From Bin5 sp034422415 (GTDB taxonomy: Bacteria; Chloroflexota; Anaerolineae; Caldilineales; Caldilineaceae): a DNA stretch of 64,000 nucleotides. The notes beneath the pieces are model-generated. The model did no database searches. It was not told where the DNA came from and saw only the letters and a program-made list of their open reading frames with translations. Made by a program: the position numbers and the translations under genes. The stretch's first letter is position 1; each line of letters begins with the position of its first letter. Location of the stretch: contig OZ241871.1 in NCBI GenBank assembly GCA_965202955.1, positions 2,108,001 to 2,172,000 on the forward strand. The letters are read 5' to 3'. Below, in pieces: positions 1-8,107 of this stretch.

Positions 1-136
1 CCGGCACGACCGGAGCAAGCTCCGTCTCCACGAGCTGCTCCAAACCTGCTGCCAGCACCATACTCGGCAACGCCACCGCTGCCAGCAGGGCGCCCAAACC
101 AGTCCAGCCCAGCCGCCGTATCGATCGCTTCCGCAT
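1..136 (-). CDS. Exported protein, N-terminal fragment (runs off window)
   Basis: An ATG on the reverse strand at 136 is preceded by AGCAGGAGAAAGGACC, a good Shine-Dalgarno. The 45 visible residues begin MRKRSIRRLGWTGLGALLAA and continue through a hydrophobic run to a likely signal-peptidase site near VLAAG, so the protein is exported. The gene continues beyond position 1, so its function cannot be read. Confidence 0.7.
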   Translation of the reverse strand, partial: MRKRSIRRLGWTGLGALLAAVALPSMVLAAGLEQLVETELAPVVP

Positions 137-185
137 GGTCCTTTCTCCTGCTCTCGTGCTTCCCGGTCTCTGCTTTTCCACGCCT

Positions 186-1709
186 CTACGAGGGAGAGCG
201 CTCGTACCGCTCCGCCAGCTCGACCAGCAGCCGCACGCCGTAGCCCGTTGCGCCTTTGGGCGTCTCCGCGTTGATCCGGCTGTCGGCCAGCACCATATTG
301 GCGATGTCGAGGTGTGCCCAGGGGTAGCCTTCGGTGAAGTGCTGGATGAACTTGGCGCTGCTGCTCAACCCGCCTTCGCGGCCTGCGCTGTTCTTCACCT
401 CCGCCATGTCGCTCCTGATCGGCTTCTCGTACTCCTCATCCATCGGGAAGGGCCATAGGCGCTCCCCGCTCCGGTCACCCGCGGCCATCAACGCCTGTTG
501 CAGCGCGCTGTCGTTGCTGAACAGGCCTGCCCGCACGTGATGTCCCAGCGCGGTCCCGACCGCGCCGGTCAGGGTCGCCAGATCGACGGCCGCGGCAGGA
601 TTGAAGCGGGCGGTGTAGGCCAGCGCGTCCGCCAGTATCAGGCGTCCCTCCGCGTCGGTGCTGATGATCTCCGCGGTCTTGCCCGTCATGCCGGTGACGA
701 TATCGCCGGGCCGGAACGCCCTGCCGTCCGGCATATTTTCCACGCACGGCGCGATCCCGATCACCCGCCGGGGCAGATTGAGGCGCCCGACCGCCTCCAG
801 CGCGCCGATCACAGCCGCGGCCCCGCCCATATCGCTCTTCATCTGCCACATACCGCCGAGACGCTTGAGACTGATGCCGCCGGTGTCGAAGGTGATCCCT
901 TTGCCGACGAAGACCAGCGGCGCCTCCCCGGCATGACCGGCGGGCGCGTGCTCCAGAATGATGAACTGGGCCGGATTGGCGCTGCCTGCGCTGACCGCCA
1001 GCAGAATGCCCATGCCGGCATCCGCCATCGCGGCCTCGTCCAGAACTGTGCACTCGAGGCCCACGTCGGAAGCCATGGCTTCGGCGCGGGCGGCCATCTC
1101 CACGGGTGTCAACACATTGGGGGGTTCGTTGACCAGATCGCGGGCCGTGTAGACCGCCCGCGCAATCGCCTCTCCTCTCGTCACCCCGCGCTCAACGTCG
1201 GCCAGTTTGGCCGCGCTGTACTCGACCACAGTGCAGCTCGTCAAGCCCTGGGCCGCCGCTTCGCGTCGATACGGTTTGGGCCGGTAGCTGGCCAGCAGTG
1301 TCCCCAGCGCAACCTCCTGCGCGGCCGCGTCGGCGTCGTGACCGGCAATGCCCGCCCCGTGCACGATGGTGGCGATCGTTTTGACGCCCTTCACTTTTGC
1401 CGCGGCCTGGGCGCCCACCGCGGCCGCCCGCCGAATCTGGGCGACGCCGAACTGCCCGCTGCTGCCCAGGCCAACCACCAGCACGCGCGGCGCGGTCAGC
1501 CGCCCGCGCGCATACAGCAGGGCCGTCGTCTCCGCCTCGCCGGTGTAATCCCCCGTCGCAATCAGCTGGCTGATCTCGCCGTCCAGCGCCCGGTCCACCG
1601 CGCCCGTCGCGCCACCGGGCGCGCTCACGCCGGCAAACAGGTTGACGACGATCAGGTCGACCTCCGCGTCGGCGATATTCCCCTGCTGAACCCGTAGCTC
1701 TATTTCCAA
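186..1709 (-). CDS. pepA: Leucyl aminopeptidase, peptidase family M17 (cytosol aminopeptidase)
   Basis: This 507-aa protein matches the usual length of M17 aminopeptidases, cytoplasmic two-metal enzymes that remove N-terminal residues from peptides. The metal/active-site segment VGKGITFDTGGISLK lies near residues 268-283, and the family signature appears as STDAEGRLILADAL near residue 347 (normally NTDAEGRL; the N-to-S change is mild). The start appears to be TTG, with AGGA about 10 bases upstream. It is transcribed in the same direction as the exported protein that follows and the aminotransferase that precedes it. Gene name by family similarity; confidence in the family is high. Confidence 0.93.
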   Translation of the reverse strand: MEIELRVQQGNIADAEVDLIVVNLFAGVSAPGGATGAVDRALDGEISQLIATGDYTGEAETTALLYARGRLTAPRVLVVGLGSSGQFGVAQIRRAAAVGAQAAAKVKGVKTIATIVHGAGIAGHDADAAAQEVALGTLLASYRPKPYRREAAAQGLTSCTVVEYSAAKLADVERGVTRGEAIARAVYTARDLVNEPPNVLTPVEMAARAEAMASDVGLECTVLDEAAMADAGMGILLAVSAGSANPAQFIILEHAPAGHAGEAPLVFVGKGITFDTGGISLKRLGGMWQMKSDMGGAAAVIGALEAVGRLNLPRRVIGIAPCVENMPDGRAFRPGDIVTGMTGKTAEIISTDAEGRLILADALAYTARFNPAAAVDLATLTGAVGTALGHHVRAGLFSNDSALQQALMAAGDRSGERLWPFPMDEEYEKPIRSDMAEVKNSAGREGGLSSSAKFIQHFTEGYPWAHLDIANMVLADSRINAETPKGATGYGVRLLVELAERYERSPS

Positions 1710-1791
1710 GATTCTCTGTCCTAAGTCCTGTGGTCGGTGAACAGGCCGGCGGCCCAGGCGTTTTCGTGTCGCGAGCTGCTGGCTGCCGGTC

Positions 1792-3000
1792 TTACAGATT
1801 TGCGCGCAGCCTGGTCGCGGCGGCTTCCAGGATTGCGTCTGTTTTGCAGAAACAGAAGCGGGCGACGTTCGCGGCCAGGTGGCTGTGTTCCGGGCTGTAG
1901 AATGCTGAGGGGGGAATCGCGGTCACGCCGATCTCCTTCGTCAGCCAGCGGCAGATCTGCACATCGCGCAGGTCGTCGGTCGGCAGAGGCGCGTCGAGGT
2001 CGGTCGTGTCGACGAGGATGAAGTAGCTGCCCTGCGGCGTTACCGGCGGGAATCCAACGTCGTTCAGCGCCGACAGCAGAATCTCCCGCTTGTCCTGGTA
2101 CATCTCGCTCAGCTCGCTGAGATAGCTGCGCTCTTCCACCTGTTCAAAGGCTGCGCCGACCGCCTCCTGCAGCGGTGTCGTCACCGCGAACGGGATCCAC
2201 TGGTGTGCCATCAGCACCGCGTGGGCCAGCGGTTCCGGCGCAATCGCCCAGCCGATCTTCCAGCCGGTCACCGAGAATGTCTTGCCGGCGCTGCCCAGCG
2301 TGATGGTACGCTCCCACATGCCGGGCAGCGTTGCAATGCGCACGTGCGGCGTCCCGTCGTAGGTCATCCACTCGTACACTTCATCGCTGAGCACGAGCAG
2401 ATCATGCTCCTGCGCCACCTCGGCAAGGCTGAGCAGCTCTGCGCGGCTGTACATTTTGCCTACCGGATTGAGCGGCGTGTTGATGATGATCAGCTTGGTT
2501 CTCTGGTTGATGGCGGCGCGCAGCTCCTCCATGTCGATGCGCCAGTCCGCCGAGGTGGCCGCGCCCGGCGCGGGGCGGAGAGGAATGTAGATCGGCGTGC
2601 CGCCCGCCATAATCACCGATGCCGGATAGCTGTCATAGAACGGCTCGATCAGGATCACCTCGTTGCCTGGATCGACCACCCCCTGCACGGTGGCGAAGAT
2701 CCCTTCGGTCGCACCGGTGGTCACGACGATCTGGGTCATCGGGTCCAACGCGCGGCCAAAGACCGGGCTGTATACGGCGGCCAGGGCGTTGACCAGCCGT
2801 GGATGACCGGCGCTGCGTGCGTACTGATTGTGGCCCGCGGCGAGTGCGTTGCGGGCGGCCTTGATAACGAAATCCGGCGCGGGGAAATCGGGAAAGCCCT
2901 GGCCCAGATTGATTGCATCGTATTCGAGCGACATCGCTGAATACTCGGCGAAAACGGTCGTGCCGAAGGACTGTACCCGAACGGCTGCTGATGTTGACAC
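1792..3000 (-). CDS. PLP-dependent class I/II aminotransferase (kynurenine/methionine aminotransferase-like)
   Basis: This fold-type I aminotransferase of about 402 aa includes the PLP-lysine segment SAGKTFSVTGWKIGW near residue 236 and the upstream NTPLNPVGKMYS motif, both typical of the kynurenine-oxoglutarate/methionine aminotransferase branch. The N-terminal INLGQGFPDFPAPDFV segment is also standard. An ATG further upstream would add 45 residues unlike the family, so the GTG at 3000 is preferred; a weak CAGGAA precedes it. The exact amino-acid substrate cannot be read from sequence. Confidence 0.88.
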   Translation of the reverse strand: MSTSAAVRVQSFGTTVFAEYSAMSLEYDAINLGQGFPDFPAPDFVIKAARNALAAGHNQYARSAGHPRLVNALAAVYSPVFGRALDPMTQIVVTTGATEGIFATVQGVVDPGNEVILIEPFYDSYPASVIMAGGTPIYIPLRPAPGAATSADWRIDMEELRAAINQRTKLIIINTPLNPVGKMYSRAELLSLAEVAQEHDLLVLSDEVYEWMTYDGTPHVRIATLPGMWERTITLGSAGKTFSVTGWKIGWAIAPEPLAHAVLMAHQWIPFAVTTPLQEAVGAAFEQVEERSYLSELSEMYQDKREILLSALNDVGFPPVTPQGSYFILVDTTDLDAPLPTDDLRDVQICRWLTKEIGVTAIPPSAFYSPEHSHLAANVARFCFCKTDAILEAAATRLRANL

Positions 3001-3251
3001 GGTGGCGTGTTCCTGAGAGTAGTTCCAGTAATTTCTGCTGATTAATGCGATGGGCAGCTGCGACCTGCGGGATCGGAGCCAATCAGTTTTGATGATAGCA
3101 CAGCGGGGCCGGAATGTCATCTGCATTCGCGGCAATAGCCGTCATGCGACTGTCTGCCGCGCGCCTGCGCCGGGGGTCCTTACAGGGCATCATTTGCTCA
3201 GAAAGCGGCCGCTGTGGTATCGTCACGGTAGCGCCAACCCGCCCGTTTCAT

Positions 3252-3323
3252 GCCCCCGTAGCTCAGTGGATAGAGCATCGGCCTCCGGAGCCGGGAGCAC
3301 AGGTTCGAATCCTGTCGGGGGTA
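3252..3323 (+). tRNA. tRNA-Arg (anticodon CCG)
   Basis: A cloverleaf can be drawn by hand: acceptor arms gcccccg and cgggggt, D arm gctc...gagc, anticodon stem tcggc/gccgg with loop ctCCGga, and T arm acagg-ttcgaat-cctgt. The anticodon CCG reads CGG (Arg). CCA is not encoded. The gene sits between two reverse-strand protein genes. Confidence 0.95.
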
Positions 3324-3335
3324 CTTCAGTCAGTT

Positions 3336-3375
3336 GCGGCCGCCGCCTTTTTTGTCGAGGCCTGGCGGCGGCCGC
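3336..3375. terminator. GC-rich inverted repeat between tRNA-Arg and cofE
   Basis: Perfect 12-bp arms GCGGCCGCCGCC (3336-3347) and GGCGGCGGCCGC (3364-3375) flank a loop containing six T residues. It lies just downstream of the tRNA and of the convergent cofE stop, so it may end both transcripts. The T run is inside the loop rather than after the stem, which makes classical termination uncertain. Confidence 0.5.
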
Positions 3376-3396
3376 TGATCACCACGGTTGGACTCC

Positions 3397-4230
3397 TCAA
3401 CGGAACAGATCTCGCTCCGGCGGACGTTGGATTGCACGCGCGGTCGTATGCGCGGCATCGGGCGGCGTGTACCCGCGTATGATCGCTGCGGGGCGCCCCT
3501 CGCGGCTCTGCCCCATTACCAGCGAGGCGGCCGCGCACAGCTCATCGGCGATGCACTCCTCGCTCGCCCGCAGCTCGTATCCGTACAGGTCGGTCAGCCC
3601 GCGCTGATCCCAGACCGCCGGCAGGCCGGAACAGCCGATGCAGACCCCGACCGTCCCCATTCTCCAGGGACGTCCATGGCTATCGCTGATCAGGACCGCG
3701 ACAGTAGCGCCGGTCCGCGCCCCGATGCCGCTGCGGATCGCGCCGGCGCTGGCATCGGCGTCGGCAGGCAGCAGCGCGACCGTCCCATCTTCCTCCGGCG
3801 CCACGTTCGAGTGGTCCAGCCCGGCATGGGCGCAGACCCAGCCGCTGCTCTGCTCGACGATCAGGACGCCCTCCTGTGCGCGGATGACCGCGGCGCTGTC
3901 GTCCAGCACCGCCTGCACGACGCGCGCATCCTTGCCTGTCTCTTGCGCCAGCCGGACCGCCTCTGCGCCCGGCATCACGTCTGCCAGCCGCACCAGCCGC
4001 CCTTCGGCCTTGCTCACGATCTTCTGCGCCACCACCAGGATATCGCCGGTGCGCAGTCCAACGCCCGCTGCCCCGGCCGCTGCGACTACGAGCGCCGCCA
4101 CATCGTCGCCCGTTTGCACCAGCGGGATGCCCGGGATGGGCACGATCCGGACCTGCTCCTCCGCGGCAGCGTCGGACGCGCCACCGCCCGCAGGCCGCGC
4201 ACCGGCGGCATGGGAAGGGCTGCCGTCCAT
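3397..4230 (-). CDS. cofE: Coenzyme F420-0:L-glutamate ligase (CofE-type)
   Basis: This is a 277-aa stand-alone CofE-domain protein. CofE adds gamma-linked glutamates to coenzyme F420-0 using GTP. Visible motifs are GIPLVQTGDDVAALV, LRTGDILVVAQKIVSKAEGR and DSHGRPWRMGTVGVCIG followed by a WDQRGLTDLYGYEL segment, all characteristic of the family. About 25 N-terminal residues are low-complexity Ala/Gly. The start ATG overlaps the stop of the upstream yqeB-like gene (TGATG), implying translational coupling. Unlike actinobacterial FbiB, no nitroreductase domain is attached. Confidence 0.88.
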   Translation of the reverse strand: MDGSPSHAAGARPAGGGASDAAAEEQVRIVPIPGIPLVQTGDDVAALVVAAAGAAGVGLRTGDILVVAQKIVSKAEGRLVRLADVMPGAEAVRLAQETGKDARVVQAVLDDSAAVIRAQEGVLIVEQSSGWVCAHAGLDHSNVAPEEDGTVALLPADADASAGAIRSGIGARTGATVAVLISDSHGRPWRMGTVGVCIGCSGLPAVWDQRGLTDLYGYELRASEECIADELCAAASLVMGQSREGRPAAIIRGYTPPDAAHTTARAIQRPPERDLFR

Positions 4231-5129
4231 CAGAATCCCAACTCCTCGGTTACGGTGTCGTCGCTTCTGCCGAAATGCCAGTGCAGAAACGCCTCCAACA
4301 CGCCGCCCCCCACCGCCAGCGACTTGTCGGAGATACAAAATGCGTGTCCGGGCTTACAGCGCGGGTCGAGGTCGCCGATCTTGAGTTCGGCCTGGAGGGG
4401 GACGCTCTCGTGGATCAGGCCGCGCAGGACGCCATCGAAGGGCGCCAGCAAGGTCGTCTCCTCGCCGCCAGCCTGCACAACTTTGCCAAAGGGCTGCGCG
4501 GCCGGCAAGCGGTCGCCGATGCGCGCCAGAGCGTGAAGGCGGCCGGCCACAGGCGCACGCAAGACACGCGTCGCCGCCGCGTCGAGCCCGGGCAGAGCGC
4601 CTGGTGTCCCCGTATCGGCTGCGGCCGTGCCTTCCCAGATGGCCCGCCCCAGATTGTGCCCGCGGTTGGTCTCGATCACCACGTGGCAGTCGACGCCGGC
4701 CTCGAAACCCGGCCCCAGCGCAGCCACGAACGGGGCGCTTTCAAGCGTTGTACCGGTATTGTTCTTGGCCAGGATTGCGTCGACAACTGCCGACGGCGCC
4801 AATTCATCAATAGCCTCAGTTTCCGGATCGACCAGGACGGGAACTTCACCTGCGTCCAGCACCTCCGGCACATCGGCAACCAGCGCCCTGCGCGCGGTGG
4901 TCCCTTGAACTTCGTGCTCATCGTCGTAGACGGCTTGGGCGAAGGCGACTGCGCGCCGCACCGTCAGCGGGCGCGGCAGCTCGGTCATCACAACCGGAAT
5001 GCCGCAGCGATGCAGTCGCCACGCCACACCGGTCGCCAGGTCCCCCGCGCCCTTGACCAGCACCAGCAGATCGTCAAATGGGGATTCGCTCTTCATCTCG
5101 CTGTCATTGTTGACGTACTCTTCAGCCAT
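4230..5129 (-). CDS. yqeB: YqeB/EF2563-family protein (selenium-dependent molybdenum hydroxylase accessory)
   Basis: This 299-aa protein has an N-terminal nucleotide-binding-like motif VKGAGDLATGVAWRLHRCG, followed by segments PVVMTELPRP, ILAKNNTGT, ALGPGFEAGVDCHVVIETNRGHNLGR and, near the C-terminus, DLDPRCKPG...ISDKSLAVGGGVLEA. This arrangement matches the EF2563/YqeB family, linked in other genomes to selenium-dependent molybdenum hydroxylases. The start at 5129 avoids an unlikely 10-residue extension. Its stop overlaps the start of cofE, so the two are probably co-translated. No selD or hydroxylase gene lies in the window. Confidence 0.8.
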   Translation of the reverse strand: MAEEYVNNDSEMKSESPFDDLLVLVKGAGDLATGVAWRLHRCGIPVVMTELPRPLTVRRAVAFAQAVYDDEHEVQGTTARRALVADVPEVLDAGEVPVLVDPETEAIDELAPSAVVDAILAKNNTGTTLESAPFVAALGPGFEAGVDCHVVIETNRGHNLGRAIWEGTAAADTGTPGALPGLDAAATRVLRAPVAGRLHALARIGDRLPAAQPFGKVVQAGGEETTLLAPFDGVLRGLIHESVPLQAELKIGDLDPRCKPGHAFCISDKSLAVGGGVLEAFLHWHFGRSDDTVTEELGF

Positions 5130-5177
5130 CAGTAGTATACACGGGCCAACAGAAAGCATATATCATAGCGCAGGCAG

Positions 5178-5212
5178 TTGCAATTGCCTGGGTATTTTTC
5201 GTTGCAGTTGCC
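5178..5212. repeat. Direct repeat of a 12-mer in the divergent promoter region
   Basis: gttgcaattgcc (5178-5189) and gttgcagttgcc (5201-5212) differ at one base and are 23 bp apart, about two helical turns. They lie between the divergent yqeB-like gene and the TsaC-like gene, where a regulator could act on both. No binding protein is known. Confidence 0.35.
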
Positions 5213-5251
5213 TTACGCTGGGTAGATGCGATTTGGAGTGGAGCGGAGTCG

Positions 5252-5926
5252 ATGACGGTCGTTCTTGCGGCTGACGAAACGGACGCGCTGGCGCGTGCCG
5301 CCGCCGCGCTGGAGCAGGGGGCAGTGGTCGGCGTGCCGACCGACACGGTCTACGGGCTGGTCTGTCTCTGCAGCGATGCCGCGGCGATCGACCGCCTGTT
5401 CGCGGTGAAGGAGCGGCCTGCCGAAAAGGCGCTGCCGGTTCTCCTGGGCGACGATCAGCAGGCGCGGGCGGTCGTCGAGGGCCCGCTTCCGCCGGCGGCC
5501 CGGCTGCTGATGGAGCGCTACTGGCCCGGCCCGCTCACCCTCGTGCTGCCGGCGCAGCCGCACCTGCCCAGCGCCCTCACGGCAGGCGGCGACACCGTCG
5601 GTGTCCGCCTGCCCGCGCATCCTTTCCTGCGCGCGCTGGCCCGCCGTGTCGGTCCCCTGGCCTCCTCCAGCGCCAACCGCAGCGGCGCGCCCCCGTGTGC
5701 AACCGCCGCGGCCGTGCTGGACCAGCTGGACGGCCGCATCCCCCTGCTCGTCGATGCCGGGCCGACGCCGCTTGCCCAGCCCAGCACCGTTCTGGACTTG
5801 AGCGCTTCGCAGCCTGAACTGCTGCGGCCGGGGCCGTTACAGCAGGAGGCGCTGGCGGCCGCCAGCGCGGTCCAGGAGATGGAGGGATGCGGCAGGACCT
5901 GCCAAAGAGGCCGTTCACATGGCTGA
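5252..5926 (+). CDS. L-threonylcarbamoyladenylate synthase (YrdC/TsaC/Sua5 family)
   Basis: This 224-aa YrdC-domain protein uses threonine, bicarbonate and ATP to make threonylcarbamoyl-AMP for the t6A37 modification of tRNAs reading ANN codons. Visible family features are GAVVGVPTDTVYGLVCL, KERPAEKALPVLL, YWPGPLTLVLPA and TVGVRLPAHP with the ASSSANRSGAP substrate-binding segment. It lacks the extra C-terminal Sua5 domain, so it is the short form. The last 8 bases overlap the next gene, indicating an operon with two glycosyltransferases. A GGAG-rich stretch precedes the ATG. Confidence 0.9.
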   Translation: MTVVLAADETDALARAAAALEQGAVVGVPTDTVYGLVCLCSDAAAIDRLFAVKERPAEKALPVLLGDDQQARAVVEGPLPPAARLLMERYWPGPLTLVLPAQPHLPSALTAGGDTVGVRLPAHPFLRALARRVGPLASSSANRSGAPPCATAAAVLDQLDGRIPLLVDAGPTPLAQPSTVLDLSASQPELLRPGPLQQEALAAASAVQEMEGCGRTCQRGRSHG

Positions 5927-7085
5927 GCGGCAGCCCGAAGAGGCCGCGCCGCTCTGCATCGGCATCGACGCCTCGCGTAGTATTCGGCCTGAGGCGACCG
6001 GCACCGAGCGCTACTCGCGCCAGATCATCGGCCACATGCTCGCGGCGCGCTGCGACCGCTATGCCTACCGCGTCTATGCGCCGAAAACACCGGCCGGGCA
6101 TGCGTTGCGCGGCGACGCTCCAGCTGCTGGCAACCGGTGCGCCCTGACCGTTCGCACGCTGCCCGGCAGATGGCTGTGGACCCACCGGACGCTTGCCTGG
6201 GAGGTCAGCCGCCGGCCGCCGCACGTGCTGTTTGTGCCCGCCCACGTTGTGCCATTCCTGCCCCCGCGCCTGTTGCCGGCTACGGTCGTGACCCTGCACG
6301 ACACCGGCTATCGCTATTTCCCCCGCTCGCATACCGTGTTGCAGCGGCTCTACCTGGAGCTGTCGACGCGCTGGAGCGCGGCCGCCGCCCGCCGTGTGAT
6401 CGCCGTCAGCCGGCAGACGGCCAGCGATCTGCAGCAGTTTTACCGCGTGCCGGAGGCCAAGATTCGCGTCATCCATGAGGCGCCGACGCGACCGGCCGCC
6501 GCGCCGGGAGAGGAGAGTGACCGCGCGCCTGTCTACGCGCGGCCCTTTGCCCTCTACGTCGGCACGATCCAGCCGCGCAAGAATCTGTTGCGCCTGATCG
6601 AGGCCTTCGAGCGGCTGACCCAGCAGCAGGAGATCGGCTGGGACCTGGTGCTGGTCGGCCGCTGGGGCTGGCTGAGCCGGGAGTACGAGCGGCTTGTCGC
6701 TGCCAAAGGACTCGCCGACCGCGTCCATTTTCCCGGTTATCTGTCGGACGGGGCCGTGGCCGGGCTGATGCGCGCGGCACTATTCTTTGTCTTCCCGTCC
6801 CTATTCGAAGGTTTCGGCCTGCCCGTGCTCGAAGCCCAGACCACAGGAGCCGCCGTCATGTGCGCCAACAACTCCGCCCTGCCTGAAATCGCCGGCGATG
6901 CCGCCCTGCTGGTCGATCCCCACGACGTCGACGCCATCGCGGCGGCCATGCTGCGCCTGAGCCGGGATGAAGCCCTGCGCCAGGAGTTGATCGCCAAGGG
7001 CTATGAAAACGTCAAGCGTTTTTCGTGGGAGAAGGCGGCCCGCGAGACGCTGGCGGTGCTGGAGGAGGCCGCGGGCAAGGAATGA
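5919..7085 (+). CDS. Glycosyltransferase family 4 protein
   Basis: This 388-aa GT-B fold glycosyltransferase of the GT4 type transfers a sugar from a nucleotide or lipid sugar to a glycan acceptor. The N-terminal half has DASRSIRPEATGTERYSRQ. The C-terminal half has YVGTIQPRKNLLRLIEAFERL and the donor-binding segment FPSLFEGFGLPVLEAQ with the E(x7)E pattern. It overlaps the genes on both sides (8 and 4 bases). The following WecG/TagA-type gene suggests cell-surface or exopolysaccharide synthesis. Donor and acceptor are unknown. Confidence 0.9.
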   Translation: MAERQPEEAAPLCIGIDASRSIRPEATGTERYSRQIIGHMLAARCDRYAYRVYAPKTPAGHALRGDAPAAGNRCALTVRTLPGRWLWTHRTLAWEVSRRPPHVLFVPAHVVPFLPPRLLPATVVTLHDTGYRYFPRSHTVLQRLYLELSTRWSAAAARRVIAVSRQTASDLQQFYRVPEAKIRVIHEAPTRPAAAPGEESDRAPVYARPFALYVGTIQPRKNLLRLIEAFERLTQQQEIGWDLVLVGRWGWLSREYERLVAAKGLADRVHFPGYLSDGAVAGLMRAALFFVFPSLFEGFGLPVLEAQTTGAAVMCANNSALPEIAGDAALLVDPHDVDAIAAAMLRLSRDEALRQELIAKGYENVKRFSWEKAARETLAVLEEAAGKE

Positions 7086-7969
7086 GATCGGGGCAGAAAC
7101 CGGAGCTGGAAGCCGTGCAGATTCTGGGCGTGCGCGTCGATTGCGTCGACTTTCGGCACTCTCTCGACCTCATCAGCCGCTGGATTGCGTTATCGAGAGA
7201 GCGGAATGAGGACAGCGTGGAGGGCAGAGCGAAGAGAGACAACACCGGTTCGTCTGCCGAACGCTGTTGGGAAGAAGGAGTCGGAGACGGGCAAACTCAC
7301 TCCTCGCTCCTCACTTCCCGCTTCTCGCAGTCTGCCCGCCAGGTCTGCACCGTCAATCCCGAATTCATCATGGCGGCGCGCCGCCATCCGGCCTTTGGAC
7401 GGGCGCTGGCGGCAGCCGACCTCTGTACGCCGGACGGTGTCGGCGTGCTGTGGGCGGCGCGGCGGGCGGGGACACGCCTCGAAGAGCGCGTGACCGGTTC
7501 CGACGCGATCTATCGCCTGAGCGAACGGGCGGCCGCGCAGGGGTGGCGGGTCTTCTTCCTCGGCGCGGCCGACGGCGTGGCGGAGCGTGTGGCCGCGGAG
7601 CTGACGCGTCTCTATCCCGGCCTGCGCGTCGCCGGGACGTTTGCAGGCTCGCCCGCCGACACCGACTGGCCGCACATCCGTCAACGTCTGGCCGCCGCGC
7701 GTGCCGACCTTCTCTTCGTCGCCTACGGGCATCCGCGCCAGGACCTCTGGATTCACCAGCACAGGCGGGAGTTGCCGGTCACCGTGGCGATGGGGGTCGG
7801 CGGCGCGTTCGATTTCGTCGCCGGCATCACCCCGCGCGCACCGCTCTGGATGCAGCGTATCGGCCTTGAATGGCTCTTCCGGCTGGTCCGCCAGCCGTGG
7901 CGCTGGCGCCGCATGAAAACCTTGCCGCGCTTCGTCCTTTTGGTTCTGCTGGAACGGACGCGTCGATAA
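7082..7969 (+). CDS. WecG/TagA/CpsF-family glycosyltransferase with an internal insertion
   Basis: The 295-aa protein starts at the ATG of an ATGA overlap with the preceding GT4 gene. The family core is clear: ILGVRVDCVDF at the N-terminus, VCTVNPEFIMAARRHPAFGRAL with LCTPDGVGVLWAARRAG (the conserved Asp of the PDG motif), then FFLGAADGVAERVA and FVAYGHPRQDLWIH. Relatives add N-acetylmannosaminuronic acid or N-acetylmannosamine to lipid-linked glycans. Unusually, about 45 polar residues (roughly 7190-7335) separate the first strand from the TVNPEF motif, where relatives have only about 10-15. The enzyme is still intact otherwise. Confidence 0.88.
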   Translation: MRSGQKPELEAVQILGVRVDCVDFRHSLDLISRWIALSRERNEDSVEGRAKRDNTGSSAERCWEEGVGDGQTHSSLLTSRFSQSARQVCTVNPEFIMAARRHPAFGRALAAADLCTPDGVGVLWAARRAGTRLEERVTGSDAIYRLSERAAAQGWRVFFLGAADGVAERVAAELTRLYPGLRVAGTFAGSPADTDWPHIRQRLAAARADLLFVAYGHPRQDLWIHQHRRELPVTVAMGVGGAFDFVAGITPRAPLWMQRIGLEWLFRLVRQPWRWRRMKTLPRFVLLVLLERTRR

Positions 7970-8027
7970 TCCACATCACAACATCCAATTTATTCTTTGC
8001 GGACCTTTCGGGGTTGTTGATCAGCCC

Positions 8028-8057
8028 TTGTGGTTATTCAAGACTTTAGCATATAAT
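8028..8057 (+). promoter_or_regulatory. Putative sigma-70-type promoter for the PhyH/transport operon
   Basis: ttgtgg (8028-8033) and a perfect tataat (8052-8057) are separated by 18 bp in an AT-rich island within an otherwise GC-rich gap. The first gene starts at 8108. The -10 is strong and the -35 is weak. Confidence 0.5.
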
Positions 8058-8068
8058 TCGATTGCAAA

Positions 8069-8083
8069 CATATATAATATATG
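8069..8083. promoter_or_regulatory. Perfect 15-bp palindrome in the operon leader, possible operator
   Basis: CATATAT-A-ATATATG is a perfect inverted repeat with a 1-bp centre, lying just after the predicted transcription start and 25 bp before the PhyH start codon. The position suits a repressor site. It is AT-only apart from its ends, so chance or a secondary -10 element is possible. Confidence 0.35.
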
Positions 8084-8107
8084 TCCCTATTCTGAGGAGC
8101 CGGCAGC

